Positions 34,870 through 47,092 are shown, counted from the stretch's first letter. The stretch: 64,000 nucleotides of DNA from Siphonodentalium dalli (GCA_032622095.1 CP136064.1:190329794-190393793); one strand, 5' to 3'. Translations and numbers: made by a program. Notes: a model not told the origin generated them from the sequence alone.

Positions 34870-34941
34870 GGGGATGTAGCTCAGTGGTAGAGCGTTCGCT
34901 TCGCATGTGAAAGGCCCCGGGTTCAATCCCCGGCATCTCCA
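34870..34941 (+). tRNA. tRNA-Ala-CGC: tRNA-Ala (CGC), copy c, unit 23
   Basis: Identical to the c reference. Confidence 0.97.
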
Positions 34942-35232
34942 AGGAAGGCGAATTTTGTTACAATATCTTGCACTATATTTCATCAATGGCGGGTTTTGGT
35001 AAATTTTTACCCCATTCAATCTCATACAAAATTTATAGCACTCGATCTATTTTATCAGAGGCTGCTTTTTGGTAATGTTTTGCACTATTCAAATCTCGCA
35101 CAAAATCCCATGTGTACATTGTCCTGTATTTTTTATAATTTGTTTTATATATCAGTTCGTTTCATCCCATATTTTAGTTGCGGGAGGTAGCGTCTGTTTC
35201 ACAGCATCACCCATAGAGACAAGTTGACGTCA

Positions 35233-35551
35233 CAGACATGATGCACCATTCGTTCGCAATATGAACACCCAATAATTTAGTTGGTTGTTTGATTACGACA
35301 TGTTCAAGATCGAAAATTGGGATCGTCAACAGCTTTCCCCATCGTTTTTCCGCGTGAAATCACGAAAACGAAAAAATTACTTTTCTGTATGCTCCGATGA
35401 TATGCTCCGATGCTCCGTGGTATTGTGTCCTTATATTGCAGTGTAATTTCTATCATTTTATATTGAGATTAACATACTTCTTTTTTTCGTGGGAAATCAA
35501 AGGATTTATTATTTGTCGACAATAATATGGCCTTGCAATTTTACGGGCCGG
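35233..35551 (+). repeat. 319-bp rearranged insertion in unit 24
   Basis: The long spacer runs normally to the GTCAA ending at 35329, then jumps to a 222-bp copy of the b-c spacer (35330-35551, from CAGCTTTCCCC to the GGGCCGG just before tRNA c), then restarts at CAGACATG (35552). The net result is a duplicated 97-bp spacer piece plus an extra b-c spacer without any tRNA. The left junction has AA microhomology. The first spacer piece carries a private TGG to TGA change. Confidence 0.92.
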
Positions 35552-36032
35552 CAGACATGATGCACCATTCGTTCGCAATATGGACACCCAATAATTTAGT
35601 TGGTTGTTTGATTACGACATGTTCAAGATCGAAAATTGGGATCGTCAAGGTCGGTCTCGGAATATTGTTAAATGGACACAACTCGTTTAAACCTCAAACA
35701 GTACGTATACCTAATATGGAAGTCGGAACAATGCAGGTCGATAAATACACGAAACACCGTTATACTCTAAAAATAGTCTTATCGAAATCACATTAATTTG
35801 ACAGCTGTTTTCAATTATTTTTTCTCACAGATTGAGACAAACGCTCTTTATGCGTACCGTATAAGGAATATATAAACACTGAACGCTCGATCTTTATTGT
35901 CTCGTGCTGATTAATTTTCCGAAAACAATATGACTTGAATAAGTCACGACATGATATGTATACATTTCATGTATTTCTCGACACATTTTGACCCCGAACC
36001 GGGCCTGACGAGGAGGGTATGTTCTTTGGCCT

Positions 36033-36104
36033 GGGGATGTAGCTCAGTGGTAGAGCGTTCGCTTTGCACGTGAAAGGCCCCGGGTTCGATCCCCGGCATC
36101 TCCA
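36033..36104 (+). tRNA. tRNA-Ala-TGC: tRNA-Ala (TGC), copy a, unit 24, C38 variant
   Basis: Same as the C38 copy at 28107-28178. Its upstream spacer is 319 bp longer because of a rearrangement. Confidence 0.96.
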
Positions 36105-36344
36105 GCACAGTGCTTTCTTTTTATTTGTATGTATGAAGTTTTAATTGCACATGCCGCTGTTATGACTGACTGTCGTGATTTCATATACTGGAAAGTCACC
36201 ATTTGTGAATCGAAACGTTCCGTCCTATATGCATAGCTATTAAATCACAACAAAGCAAATTTACCACTTCATCTGACTTCTCATCGAATAATAAATAGCT
36301 GTCTAATGTAGTCTCCAAACTTTGACGGACAAATTCTATCAGTT

Positions 36345-36416
36345 GGGGATGTAGCTCAGTGGTAGAGCGTTCGCTTTGCATGTGAAAGGCCCCGGGTTCG
36401 ATCCCCGGCATCTCCA
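36345..36416 (+). tRNA. tRNA-Ala-TGC: tRNA-Ala (TGC), copy b, unit 24
   Basis: Identical to the b reference. Confidence 0.97.
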
Positions 36417-36709
36417 AGAAATACTTTTGCACGAAAGTTAAAATTCGATTATGACGGTTTTGGTGATATTAATGGATGTAAATAATAGAAACAGCTTTCC
36501 CCATCGTTTTTCCGCGTGAAATCACGAAAACGAAAAAATTACTTTTCTGTATGCTCCGATGATATGATCCGATGCTCCGTGGTATTGTGTCCTTATATTG
36601 CAGTAATTTCTATCATTTTATATTGAGATTAACATACTTCTTTTTTTCGTGGGAAATCAAAGGATTTATTATTTGTCGACAATAATATGGCCTTGCAATT
36701 TTACGGGCC

Positions 36710-36781
36710 GGGGATGTAGCTCAGTGGTAGAGCGTTCGCTTCGCATGTGAAAGGCCCCGGGTTCAATCCCCGGCATCTCCA
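36710..36781 (+). tRNA. tRNA-Ala-CGC: tRNA-Ala (CGC), copy c, unit 24
   Basis: Identical to the c reference. Confidence 0.97.
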
Positions 36782-37553
36782 AGGAAGGCGAATTTTGTTA
36801 CAATATCTTGCACTATATTTCATCAATGGCGGGTTTTGGTAAATTTTTACCCCATTCAATCTCATACAAAATTTATAGCACTCGATCTATTTTATCAGAG
36901 ACTGCTTTTTGGTAATGTTTTGCACTATTCAAATCTCGCACAAAATCCCATGTGTACATTGTCCTGTATTTTTTATAATTTGTTTTATATATCAGTTCGT
37001 TTCATCCCATATTTTAGTTGCGGGAGGTAGCGTCTGTTTCACAGCATCACCCATAGAGACAAGTTGACGTCACAGACATGATGCACCATTCGTTCGCAAT
37101 ATGGACACCCAATAATTTAGTTGGTTGTTTGATTACGACATGTTCAAGATCGAAAATTGGGATCGTCAAGGTCGGTCTCGGAATATTGTTAAATGGACAC
37201 AATTCGTTTAAACCTCAAACAGTACGTATACCTAATATGGAAGTCGGAACAATGCAGGTCGATAAATACACGAAACACCGTTATACTCTAAAAATAGTCT
37301 TATCGAAATCACATTAATTTGACAGCTGTTTTCAATTATTTTTTCTCACAGATTGAGACAAACGCTCTTTATGCGTACCGTATAAGGAATATATAAACAC
37401 TGAACGCTCGATCTTTATTGTCTCGTGCTGATTAATTTTCCGAAAACAATATGACTTGAATAAGTCACGACATGATATGTATACATTTCATGTATTTCTC
37501 GACACATTTTGACCCCGAACCGGGCCTGACGAGGAGGGTATGTTCTTTGGCCT

Positions 37554-37625
37554 GGGGATGTAGCTCAGTGGTAGAGCGTTCGCTTTGCATGTGAAAGGCC
37601 CCGGGTTCGATCCCCGGCATCTCCA
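37554..37625 (+). tRNA. tRNA-Ala-TGC: tRNA-Ala (TGC), copy a, unit 25
   Basis: Identical to the a reference. Confidence 0.97.
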
Positions 37626-37865
37626 GCACAGTGCTTTCTTTTTATTTGTATGTATGAAGTTTTAATTGCACATGCCGCTGTTATGACTGACTGTCGTGAT
37701 TTCATATACTGGAAAGTCACCATTTGTGAATCGAAACGTTCCGTCCTATATGCAGAGCTATTAAATCACAACAAAGCAAATTTACCACTTCATCTGACTT
37801 CTCATCGAATAATAAATAGCTGTCTAATGTAGTCTCCAAACTTTGACGGACAAATTCTATCAGTT

Positions 37866-37937
37866 GGGGATGTAGCTCAGTGGTAGAGCGTTCGCTTTGC
37901 ATGTGAAAGGCCCCGGGTTCGATCCCCGGCATCTCCA
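37866..37937 (+). tRNA. tRNA-Ala-TGC: tRNA-Ala (TGC), copy b, unit 25
   Basis: Identical to the b reference. Confidence 0.97.
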
Positions 37938-38232
37938 AGAAATACTTTTGCACGAAAGTTAAAATTCGATTATGACGGTTTTGGTGATATTAATGGATGT
38001 AAATAATAGAAACAGCTTTCCCCATCGTTTTTCCGCGTGAAATCACGAAAACGAAAAAATTACTTTTCTGTATGCTCCGATGATATGCTCCGATGCTCCG
38101 TGGTATTGTGTCCTTATATTGCAGTGTAATTTCTATCATTTTATATTGAGATTAACATACTTCTTTTTTTCGTGGGAAATCAAAGGATTTATTATTTGTC
38201 GACAATAATATGGCCTTGCAATTTTACGGGCC

Positions 38233-38304
38233 GGGGATGTAGCTCAGTGGTAGAGCGTTCGCTTCGCATGTGAAAGGCCCCGGGTTCAATCCCCGGCATC
38301 TCCA
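38233..38304 (+). tRNA. tRNA-Ala-CGC: tRNA-Ala (CGC), copy c, unit 25
   Basis: Identical to the c reference. Confidence 0.97.
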
Positions 38305-38595
38305 AGGAAGGCGAATTTTGTTACAATATCTTGCACTATATTTCATCAATGGCGGGTTTTGGTAAATTTTTACCCCATTCAATCTCATACAAAATTTATA
38401 GCACTCGATCTATTTTATCAGAGGCTGCTTTTTGGTAATGTTTTGCACTATTCAAATCTCGCACAAAATCCCATGTGTACATTGTCCTGTATTTTTTATA
38501 ATTTGTTTTATATATCAGTTCGTTTCATCCCATATTTTAGTTGCGGGAGGTAGCGTCTGTTTCACAGCATCACCCATAGAGACAAGTTGACGTCA

Positions 38596-38914
38596 CAGAC
38601 ATGATGCACCATTCGTTCGCAATATGAACACCCAATAATTTAGTTGGTTGTTTGATTACGACATGTTCAAGATCGAAAATTGGGATCGTCAACAGCTTTC
38701 CCCATCGTTTTTCCGCGTGAAATCACGAAAACGAAAAAATTACTTTTCTGTATGCTCCGATGATATGCTCCGATGCTCCGTGGTATTGTGTCCTTATATT
38801 GCAGTGTAATTTCTATCATTTTATATTGAGATTAACATACTTCTTTTTTTCGTGGGAAATCAAAGGATTTATTATTTGTCGACAATAATATGGCCTTGCA
38901 ATTTTACGGGCCGG
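38596..38914 (+). repeat. 319-bp rearranged insertion in unit 26 (second copy)
   Basis: Same junctions and the same TGG to TGA marker as the insertion at 35233-35551, exactly 3363 bp away. The rearrangement happened once and was then copied as part of a two-unit block. Confidence 0.92.
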
Positions 38915-39395
38915 CAGACATGATGCACCATTCGTTCGCAATATGGACACCCAATAATTTAGTTGGTTGTTTGATTACGACATGTTCAAGATCGAAAATT
39001 GGGATCGTCAAGGTCGGTCTCGGAATATTGTTAAATGGACACAACTCGTTTAAACCTCAAACAGTACGTATACCTAATATGGAAGTCGGAACAATGCAGG
39101 TCGATAAATACACGAAACACCGTTATACTCTAAAAATAGTCTTATCGAAATCACATTAATTTGACAGCTGTTTTCAATTATTTTTTCTCACAGATTGAGA
39201 TAAACGCTCTTTATGCGTACCGTATAAGGAATATATAAACACTGAACGCTCGATCTTTATTGTCTCGTGCTGATTAATTTTCCGAAAACAATATGACTTG
39301 AATAAGTCACGACATGATATGTATACATTTCATGTATTTCTCGACACATTTTGACCCCGAACCGGGCCTGACGAGGAGGGTATGTTCTTTGGCCT

Positions 39396-39467
39396 GGGGA
39401 TGTAGCTCAGTGGTAGAGCGTTCGCTTTGCACGTGAAAGGCCCCGGGTTCGATCCCCGGCATCTCCA
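39396..39467 (+). tRNA. tRNA-Ala-TGC: tRNA-Ala (TGC), copy a, unit 26, C38 variant
   Basis: C38 variant downstream of the second 319-bp insertion. The trailer starts GTACAG instead of GCACAG, as in units 27, 28 and 31. Confidence 0.96.
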
Positions 39468-39707
39468 GTACAGTGCTTTCTTTTTATTTGTATGTATGAA
39501 GTTTTAATTGCACATGCCGCTGTTATGACTGACTGTCGTGATTTCATATACTGGAAAGTCACCATTTGTGAATCGAAACGTTCCGTCCTATATGCATAGC
39601 TATTAAATCACAACAAAGCAAATTTACCACTTCATCTGACTTCTCATCGAATAATAAATAGCTGTCTAATGTAGTCTCCAAACTTTGACGGACAAATTCT
39701 ATCAGTT

Positions 39708-39779
39708 GGGGATGTAGCTCAGTGGTAGAGCGTTCGCTTTGCATGTGAAAGGCCCCGGGTTCGATCCCCGGCATCTCCA
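39708..39779 (+). tRNA. tRNA-Ala-TGC: tRNA-Ala (TGC), copy b, unit 26
   Basis: Identical to the b reference. Confidence 0.97.
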
Positions 39780-40074
39780 AGAAATACTTTTGCACGAAAG
39801 TTAAAATTCGATTATGACGGTTTTGGTGATATTAATGGATGTAAATAATAGAAACAGCTTTCCCCATCGTTTTTCCGCGTGAAATCACGAAAACGAAAAA
39901 ATTACTTTTCTGTATGCTCCGATGATATGCTCCGATGCTCCGTGGTATTGTGTCCTTATATTGCAGTGTAATTTCTATCATTTTATATTGAGATTAACAT
40001 ACTTCTTTTTTTCGTGGGAAATCAAAGGATTTATTATTTGTCGACAATAATATGGCCTTGCAATTTTACGGGCC

Positions 40075-40146
40075 GGGGATGTAGCTCAGTGGTAGAGCGT
40101 TCGCTTCGCATGTGAAAGGCCCCGGGTTCAATCCCCGGCATCTCCA
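40075..40146 (+). tRNA. tRNA-Ala-CGC: tRNA-Ala (CGC), copy c, unit 26
   Basis: Identical to the c reference. Confidence 0.97.
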
Positions 40147-40919
40147 AGGAAGGCGAATTTTGTTACAATATCTTGCACTATATTTCATCAATGGCGGGTT
40201 TTGGTAAATTTTTTACCCCATTCAATCTCATACAAAATTTATAGCACTCGATCTATTTTATCAGAGGCTGCTTTTTGGTAATGTTTTGCACTATTCAAAT
40301 CTCGCACAAAATCCCATGTGTACATTGTCCTGTATTTTTTATAATTTGTTTTATATATCAGTTCGTTTCATCCCATATTTTAGTTGCGGGAGGTAGCGTC
40401 TGTTTCACAGCATCACCCATAGAGACAAGTTGACGTCACAGACATGATGCACCATTCGTTCGCAATATGGACACCCAATAATTTAGTTGGTTGTTTGATT
40501 ACGACATGTTCAAGATCGAAAATTGGGATCGTCAAGGTCGGTCTCGGAATATTGTTAAATGGACACAACTCGTTTAAACCTCAAACAGTACGTATACCTA
40601 ATATGGAAGTCGGAACAATGCAGGTCGATAAATACACGAAACACCGTTATACTCTAAAAATAGTCTTATCGAAATCACATTAATTTGACAGCTGTTTTCA
40701 ATTATTTTTTCTCACAGATTGAGATAAACGCTCTTTATGCGTACCGTATAAGAAATATATAAACACTGAACGCTCGATCTTTATTGTCTCGTGCTGATTA
40801 ATTTTCCGAAAACAATATGACTTGAATAAGTCACGACATGATATGTATACATTTCATGTATTTCTCGACACATTTTGACCCCGAACCGGGCCTGACGAGG
40901 AGGGTATGTTCTTTGGCCT

Positions 40920-40991
40920 GGGGATGTAGCTCAGTGGTAGAGCGTTCGCTTTGCACGTGAAAGGCCCCGGGTTCGATCCCCGGCATCTCCA
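40920..40991 (+). tRNA. tRNA-Ala-TGC: tRNA-Ala (TGC), copy a, unit 27, C38 variant
   Basis: C38 variant, GTACAG trailer. Confidence 0.96.
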
Positions 40992-41190
40992 GTACAGTGC
41001 TTTCTTTTTATTTGTATGTATGAAGTTTTAATTGCACATGCCGCTGTTATGACTGACTGTCGTGATTTCATATACTGGAAAGTCACCATTTGTGAATCGA
41101 AACGTTCCGTCCTATATGCATAGCTATTAAATCACAACAAAGCAAATTTACCACTTCATCTGACTTCTCATCGAATAATAAATAGCTGTC

Positions 41191-41199
41191 TAATCACTC
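41191..41199. repeat. 9-bp insertion in the a-b spacer of unit 27
   Basis: TAATCACTC is inserted so that CTAAT appears twice (GTCTAATCACTCTAATG). It looks like slippage or a small duplication and is private to this unit. Confidence 0.7.
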
Positions 41200-41240
41200 T
41201 AATGTAGTCTCCAAACTTTGACGGACAAATTCTATCAGTT

Positions 41241-41312
41241 GGGGATGTAGCTCAGTGGTAGAGCGTTCGCTTTGCATGTGAAAGGCCCCGGGTTCGATCC
41301 CCGGCATCTCCA
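41241..41312 (+). tRNA. tRNA-Ala-TGC: tRNA-Ala (TGC), copy b, unit 27
   Basis: Gene identical to the b reference; a 9-bp insertion (41191-41199) lies in its leader region. Confidence 0.97.
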
Positions 41313-41607
41313 AGAAATACTTTTGCACGAAAGTTAAAATTCGATTATGACGGTTTTGGTGATATTAATGGATGTAAATAATAGAAACAGCTTTCCCCAT
41401 CGTTTTTCCGCGTGAAATCACGAAAACGAAAAAATTACTTTTCTGTATGCTCCGATGATATGCTCCGATGCTCCGTGGTATTGTGTCCTTATATTGCAGT
41501 GTAATTTCTATCATTTTATATTGAGATTAACATACTTCTTTTTTTCGTGGGAAATCAAAGGATTTATTATTTGTCGACAATAATATGGCCTTGCAATTTT
41601 ACGGGCC

Positions 41608-41679
41608 GGGGATGTAGCTCAGTGGTAGAGCGTTCGCTTCGCATGTGAAAGGCCCCGGGTTCAATCCCCGGCATCTCCA
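41608..41679 (+). tRNA. tRNA-Ala-CGC: tRNA-Ala (CGC), copy c, unit 27
   Basis: Identical to the c reference. Confidence 0.97.
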
Positions 41680-42451
41680 AGGAAGGCGAATTTTGTTACA
41701 ATATCTTTCCCTATATTTCATCAATGGCGGGTTTTGGTAAATTTTTACCCCATTCAATCTCATACAAAATTTATAGCACTCGATCTATTTTATCAGAGGC
41801 TGCTTTTTGGTAATGTTTTGCACTATTCAAATCTCGCACAAAATCCCATGTGTACATTGTCCTGTATTTTTTATAATTTGTTTTATATATCAGTTCGTTT
41901 CATCCCATATTTTAGTTGCGGGAGGTAGCGTCTGTTTCACAGCATCACCCATAGAGACAAGTTGACGTCACAGACATGATGCACCATTCGTTCGCAATAT
42001 GGACACCCAATAATTTAGTTGGTTGTTTGATTACGACATGTTCAAGATAGAAAATTGGGATCGTCAAGGTCGGTCTCGGAATATTGTTAAATGGACACAA
42101 CTCGTTTAAACCTCAAACAGTACGTATACCTAATATGGAAGTCGGAACAATGCAGGTCGATAAATACACGAAACACCGTTATACTCTAAAAATAGTCTTA
42201 TCGAAATCACATTAATTTGACAGCTGTTTTCAATTATTTTTTCTCACAGATTGAGATAAACGCTCTTTATGCGTACCGTATAAGGAATATATAAACACTG
42301 AACGCTCGATCTTTATTGTCTCGTGCTGATTAATTTTCCGAAAACAATATGACTTGAATAAGTCACGACATGATATGTATACATTTCATGTATTTCTCGA
42401 CACATTTTGACCCCGAACCGGGCCTGACGAGGAGGGTATGTTCTTTGGCCT

Positions 42452-42523
42452 GGGGATGTAGCTCAGTGGTAGAGCGTTCGCTTTGCACGTGAAAGGCCCC
42501 GGGTTCGATCCCCGGCATCTCCA
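42452..42523 (+). tRNA. tRNA-Ala-TGC: tRNA-Ala (TGC), copy a, unit 28, C38 variant
   Basis: C38 variant, GTACAG trailer. Confidence 0.96.
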
Positions 42524-42763
42524 GTACAGTGCTTTCTTTTTATTTGTATGTATGAAGTTTTAATTGCACATGCCGCTGTTATGACTGACTGTCGTGATTT
42601 CATATACTGGAAAGTCACCATTTGTGAATCGAAACGTTCCGTCCTATATGCATAGCTATTAAATCACAACAAAGCAAATTTACCACTTCATCTTACTTCT
42701 CATCGAATAATAAATAGCTGTCTAATGTAGTCTCCAAACTTTGACGGACAAATTCTATCAGTT

Positions 42764-42835
42764 GGGGATGTAGCTCAGTGGTAGAGCGTTCGCTTTGCAT
42801 GTGAAAGGCCCCGGGTTCGATCCCCGGCATCTCCA
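42764..42835 (+). tRNA. tRNA-Ala-TGC: tRNA-Ala (TGC), copy b, unit 28
   Basis: Identical to the b reference. Confidence 0.97.
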
Positions 42836-43130
42836 AGAAATACTTTTGCACGAAAGTTAAAATTCGATTATGACGGTTTTGGTGATATTAATGGATGTAA
42901 ATAATAGAAACAGCTTTCCCCATCGTTTTTCCGCGTGAAATCACGAAAACGAAAAAATTACTTTTCTGTATGCTCCGATGATATGCTCCGATGCTCCATG
43001 GTATTGTGTCCTTATATTGCAGTGTAATTTCTATCATTTTATATTGAGATTAACATACTTCTTTTTTTCGTGGGAAATCAAAGGATTTATTATTTGTCGA
43101 CAATAATATGGCCTTGCAATTTTACGGGCC

Positions 43131-43202
43131 GGGGATGTAGCTCAGTGGTAGAGCGTTCGCTTCGCATGTGAAAGGCCCCGGGTTCAATCCCCGGCATCTC
43201 CA
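43131..43202 (+). tRNA. tRNA-Ala-CGC: tRNA-Ala (CGC), copy c, unit 28
   Basis: Identical to the c reference. Confidence 0.97.
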
Positions 43203-43974
43203 AGGAAGGCGAATTTTGTTACAATATCTTGCACTATATTTCATCAATGGCGGGTTTTGGTAAATTTTTACCCCATTCAATCTCATACAAAATTTATAGC
43301 ACTCGATCTATTTTATCAGAGGCTGCTTTTTGGTAATGTTTTGCACTATTCAAATCTCGCACAAAATCCCATGTGTACATTGTCCTGTATTTTTTATAAT
43401 TTGTTTTATATATCAGTTCGTTTCATACCATATTTTAGTTGCTGGAGGTAGCGTCTGTTTCACAGCATCACCCATAGAGACAAGTTGACGTCACAGACAT
43501 GATGCACCATTCGTTCGCAATATGGACACCCAATAATTTAGTTGGTTGTTTGATTACGACATGTTCAAGATCGAAAATTGGGATCGTCAAGGTCGGTCTC
43601 GGAATATTGTTAAATGGACACAACTCGTTTAAACCTCAAACAGTACGTATACCTAATATGGAAGTCGGAACAATGCAGGTCGATAAATACACGAAACACC
43701 GTTATACTCTATAAATAGTCTTATCGAAATCACATTAATTTGACAGCTGTTTTCAATTATTTTTTCTCACAGATTGAGATAAACGCTCTTTATGCGTACC
43801 GTATAAGGAATATATAAACACTGAACTCTCGATCTTTATTGTCTCGTGCTGATTAATTTTCCGAAAACAATATGACTTGAATAAGTCACGACATGATATG
43901 TATACATTTCATGTATTTCTCGACACATTTTGACCCCGAACCGGGCCTGACGAGGAGGGTATGTTCTTTGGCCT

Positions 43975-44046
43975 GGGGATGTAGCTCAGTGGTAGAGCGT
44001 TCGCTTTGCACGTGAAAGGCCCCGGGTTCGATCCCCGGCATCTCCA
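43975..44046 (+). tRNA. tRNA-Ala-TGC: tRNA-Ala (TGC), copy a, unit 29, C38 variant
   Basis: C38 variant; trailer starts ACACAG. Confidence 0.96.
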
Positions 44047-44286
44047 ACACAGTGCTTTCTTTTTATTTGTATGTATGAAGTTTTAATTGCACATGCCGCT
44101 GTTATGACTGACTGTCGTGATTTCATATACTGGAAAGTCACCATTTGTGAATCGAAACGTTCCGTCCTATATGCATAGCTATTAAATCACAACAAAGCAA
44201 ATTTACCACTTCATCTGACTTCTCATCGAATAATAAATAGCTGTCTAATGTAGTCTCCAAACTTTGACGGACAAGTTCTATCAGTT

Positions 44287-44358
44287 GGGGATGTAGCTCA
44301 GTGGTAGAGCGTTCGCTTTGCATGTGAAAGGCCCCGGCTTCGATCCCCGGCATCTCCA
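44287..44358 (+). tRNA. tRNA-Ala-TGC: tRNA-Ala (TGC), copy b, unit 29, T-stem mismatch
   Basis: G to C at 44338 (base 52) breaks the T-stem pair next to the loop and damages the B box. Probably impaired. Confidence 0.9.
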
Positions 44359-44653
44359 AGAAATACTTTTGCACGAAAGTTAAAATTCGATTATGACGGT
44401 TTTGGTGATATTAATGGATGTAAATAATAGAAACAGCTTTCCCCATCCTTTTTCCGCGTGAAATCACGAAAACGAAAAAATTACTTTTCTGTATGCTCCG
44501 ATGATATGCTCCGATGCTCCGTGGTATTGTGTCCTTATATTGCAGTGTAATTTCTATCATTTTATATTGAGATTAACATACTTCTTTTTTTCGTGGGAAA
44601 TCAAAGGATTTATTATTTGTCGACAATAATATGGCCTTGCAATTTTACGGGCC

Positions 44654-44725
44654 GGGTATGTAGCTCAGTGGTAGAGCGTTCGCTTCGCATGTGAAAGGCC
44701 CCGGGTTCAATCCCCGGCATCTCCA
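44654..44725 (+). tRNA. tRNA-Ala-CGC: tRNA-Ala (CGC), copy c, unit 29, acceptor mismatch
   Basis: G to T at 44657 (base 4) breaks the acceptor pair next to G3:U70. Probably impaired. Confidence 0.9.
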
Positions 44726-45497
44726 AGGAAGGCGAATTTTGTTACAATATCTTGCACTATATTTCATCAATGGCGGCTTTTGGTAAATTTTTACCCCATT
44801 CAATCTCATACAAAATTTATAGCACTCGATCTATTTTATCAGAGGCTGCTTTTTGGTAATGTTTTGCACTATTCAAATCTCGCACAAAATCCCATGTGTA
44901 CATTGTCCTGTATTTTTTATAATTTGTTTTATATATCAGTTCGTTTCATCCCATATTTTAGTTGCGGGAGGTAGCGTCTGTTTCACAGCATCACCCATAG
45001 AGACAAGTTGACGTCACAGACATGATGCACCATTCGTTCGCAATATGGACACCCAATAATTTAGTTGGTTGTTTGATTACGACATGTTCAAGATCGAAAA
45101 TTGGGATCGTCAAGGTCGGTCTCGGAATATTGTTAAATGGACACAACTCGTTTAAACCTCAAACAGTACGTATACCTAATATGGAAGTCGGAACAATGCA
45201 GGTCGATAAATACACGAAACACCGTTATACTCTAAAAATAGTCTTATCGAAATCACATTAATTTGACAGCTGTTTTCAATTATTTTTTCTCACAGATTGA
45301 GACAAACGCTCTTTATGCGTACCGTATAAGGAATATATAAACAATGAACGCTCGATCTTTATTGTCTCGTGCTGATTAATTTTCCGAAAACAATATGACT
45401 TGAATAAGTCACGACATGATATGTATACATTTCATGTATTTCTCGACACATTTTGACCCCGAACCGGGCCTGACGAGGAGGGTATGTTCTTTGGCCT

Positions 45498-45569
45498 GGG
45501 GATGTAGCTCAGTGGTAGAGCGTTCGCTTTGCACGTGAAAGGCCCCGGGTTCGATCCCCGGCATCTCCA
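45498..45569 (+). tRNA. tRNA-Ala-TGC: tRNA-Ala (TGC), copy a, unit 30, C38 variant
   Basis: Same as the C38 copy at 28107-28178. Confidence 0.96.
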
Positions 45570-45809
45570 GCACAGTGCTTTCTTTTTATTTGTATGTATG
45601 AAGTTTTAATTGCACATGCCGCTGTTATGACTGACTGTCGTGATTTCATATACTGGAAAGTCACCATTTGTGAATCGAAACGTTCCGTCCTATATGCATA
45701 GCTATTAAATCACAACAAAGCAAATTTACCACTTCATCTGACTTCTCATCGAATAATAAATAGCTGTCTAATGTAGTCTCCAAACTTTGACGGACAAATT
45801 CTATCAGTT

Positions 45810-45881
45810 GGGGATGTAGCTCAGTGGTAGAGCGTTCGCTTTGCATGTGAAAGGCCCCGGGTTCGATCCCCGGCATCTCCA
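45810..45881 (+). tRNA. tRNA-Ala-TGC: tRNA-Ala (TGC), copy b, unit 30
   Basis: Identical to the b reference. Confidence 0.97.
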
Positions 45882-46176
45882 AGAAATACTTTTGCACGAA
45901 AGTTAAAATTCGATTATGACGGTTTTGGTGATATTAATGGATGTAAATAATAGAAACAGCTTTCCCCATCGTTTTTCCGCGTGAAATCACGAAAACGAAA
46001 AAATTACTTTTCTGTATGCTCCGATGATATGCTCCGATGCTCCGTGGTATTGTGTCCTTATATTGCAGTGTCATTTCTATCATTTTATATTGAGATTAAC
46101 ATACTTCTTTTTTTCGTGGGAAATCAAAGGATTTATTATTTGTCGACAATAATATGGCCTTGCAATTTTACGGGCC

Positions 46177-46248
46177 GGGGATGTAGCTCAGTGGTAGAGC
46201 GTACGCTTCGCATGTGAAAGGCCCCGGGTTCAATCCCCGGCATCTCCA
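46177..46248 (+). tRNA. tRNA-Ala-CGC: tRNA-Ala (CGC), copy c, unit 30, anticodon-stem mismatch
   Basis: T to A at 46203 (base 27) gives an A-A mismatch in the second anticodon-stem pair. Confidence 0.92.
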
Positions 46249-47020
46249 AGGAAGGCGAATTTTGTTACAATATCTTGCACTATATTTCATCAATGGCGGG
46301 TTTTGGTAAATTTTTACCCCATTCAATCTCATACAAAATTTATAGCACTCGATCTATTTTATCAGAGGCTGCTTTTTGGTAATGTTTTGCACTATTCAAA
46401 TCTCGCACAAAATCCCATGTGTACATTGTCCTGTATTTTTTATAATTTGTTTTATATATCAGTTCGTTTCATCCCATATTTTAGTTGCGGGAGGTAGCGT
46501 CTGTTTCACAGCATCACCCATAGAGACAAGTTGACGTCACAGACATGATGCACCATTCGTTCGCAATATGGACACCCAATAATTTAGTTGGTTGTTTGAT
46601 TACGACATGTTCAAGATCGAAAATTGGGATCGTCAAGGTCGGTCTCGGAATATTGTTAAATGGACACAACTCGTTTAAACCTCAAACAGTACGTATACCT
46701 AATATGGAAGTCGGAACAATGCAGATCGATAAATACACGAAACACCGTTATACTCTAAAAATAGTCTTATCGAAATCACATTAATTTGACAGCTGTTTTC
46801 AATTATTTTTTCTCACAGATTGAGATAAACGCTCTTTATGCGTACCGTATAAGGAATATATAAACACTGAACGCTCGATCTTTATTGTCTCGTGCTGATT
46901 AATTTTCCGAAAACAATATGACTTGAATAAGTCACGACATGATATGTATACATTTCATGTATTTCTCGACACATTTTGACCCCGAACCGGGCCTGACGAG
47001 GAGGGTATGTTCTTTGGCCT

Positions 47021-47092
47021 GGGGATGTAGCTCAGTGGTAGAGCGTTCGCTTTGCACGTGAAAGGCCCCGGGTTCGATCCCCGGCATCTCCA
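47021..47092 (+). tRNA. tRNA-Ala-TGC: tRNA-Ala (TGC), copy a, unit 31, C38 variant
   Basis: C38 variant, GTACAG trailer. Confidence 0.96.

Larger units (their letters stand above)
28856..34941. repeat. Two-unit higher-order repeat (units 20-23)
   Basis: These four units share private markers (CAGAGACTGC, CACAATTCG, GCAGAGCTA). Within them, units 20 and 22 carry the base-68 tRNA a change and GCTCCG in the minisatellite, and unit 21 has the normal tRNA and GATCCG. Unit 23 has the normal tRNA but GCTCCG and the longer GCAGTGTAA form. So the period is about 3042 bp, with the last unit already recombined. Unit 25 (36782-38304) matches unit 23. Confidence 0.8.
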
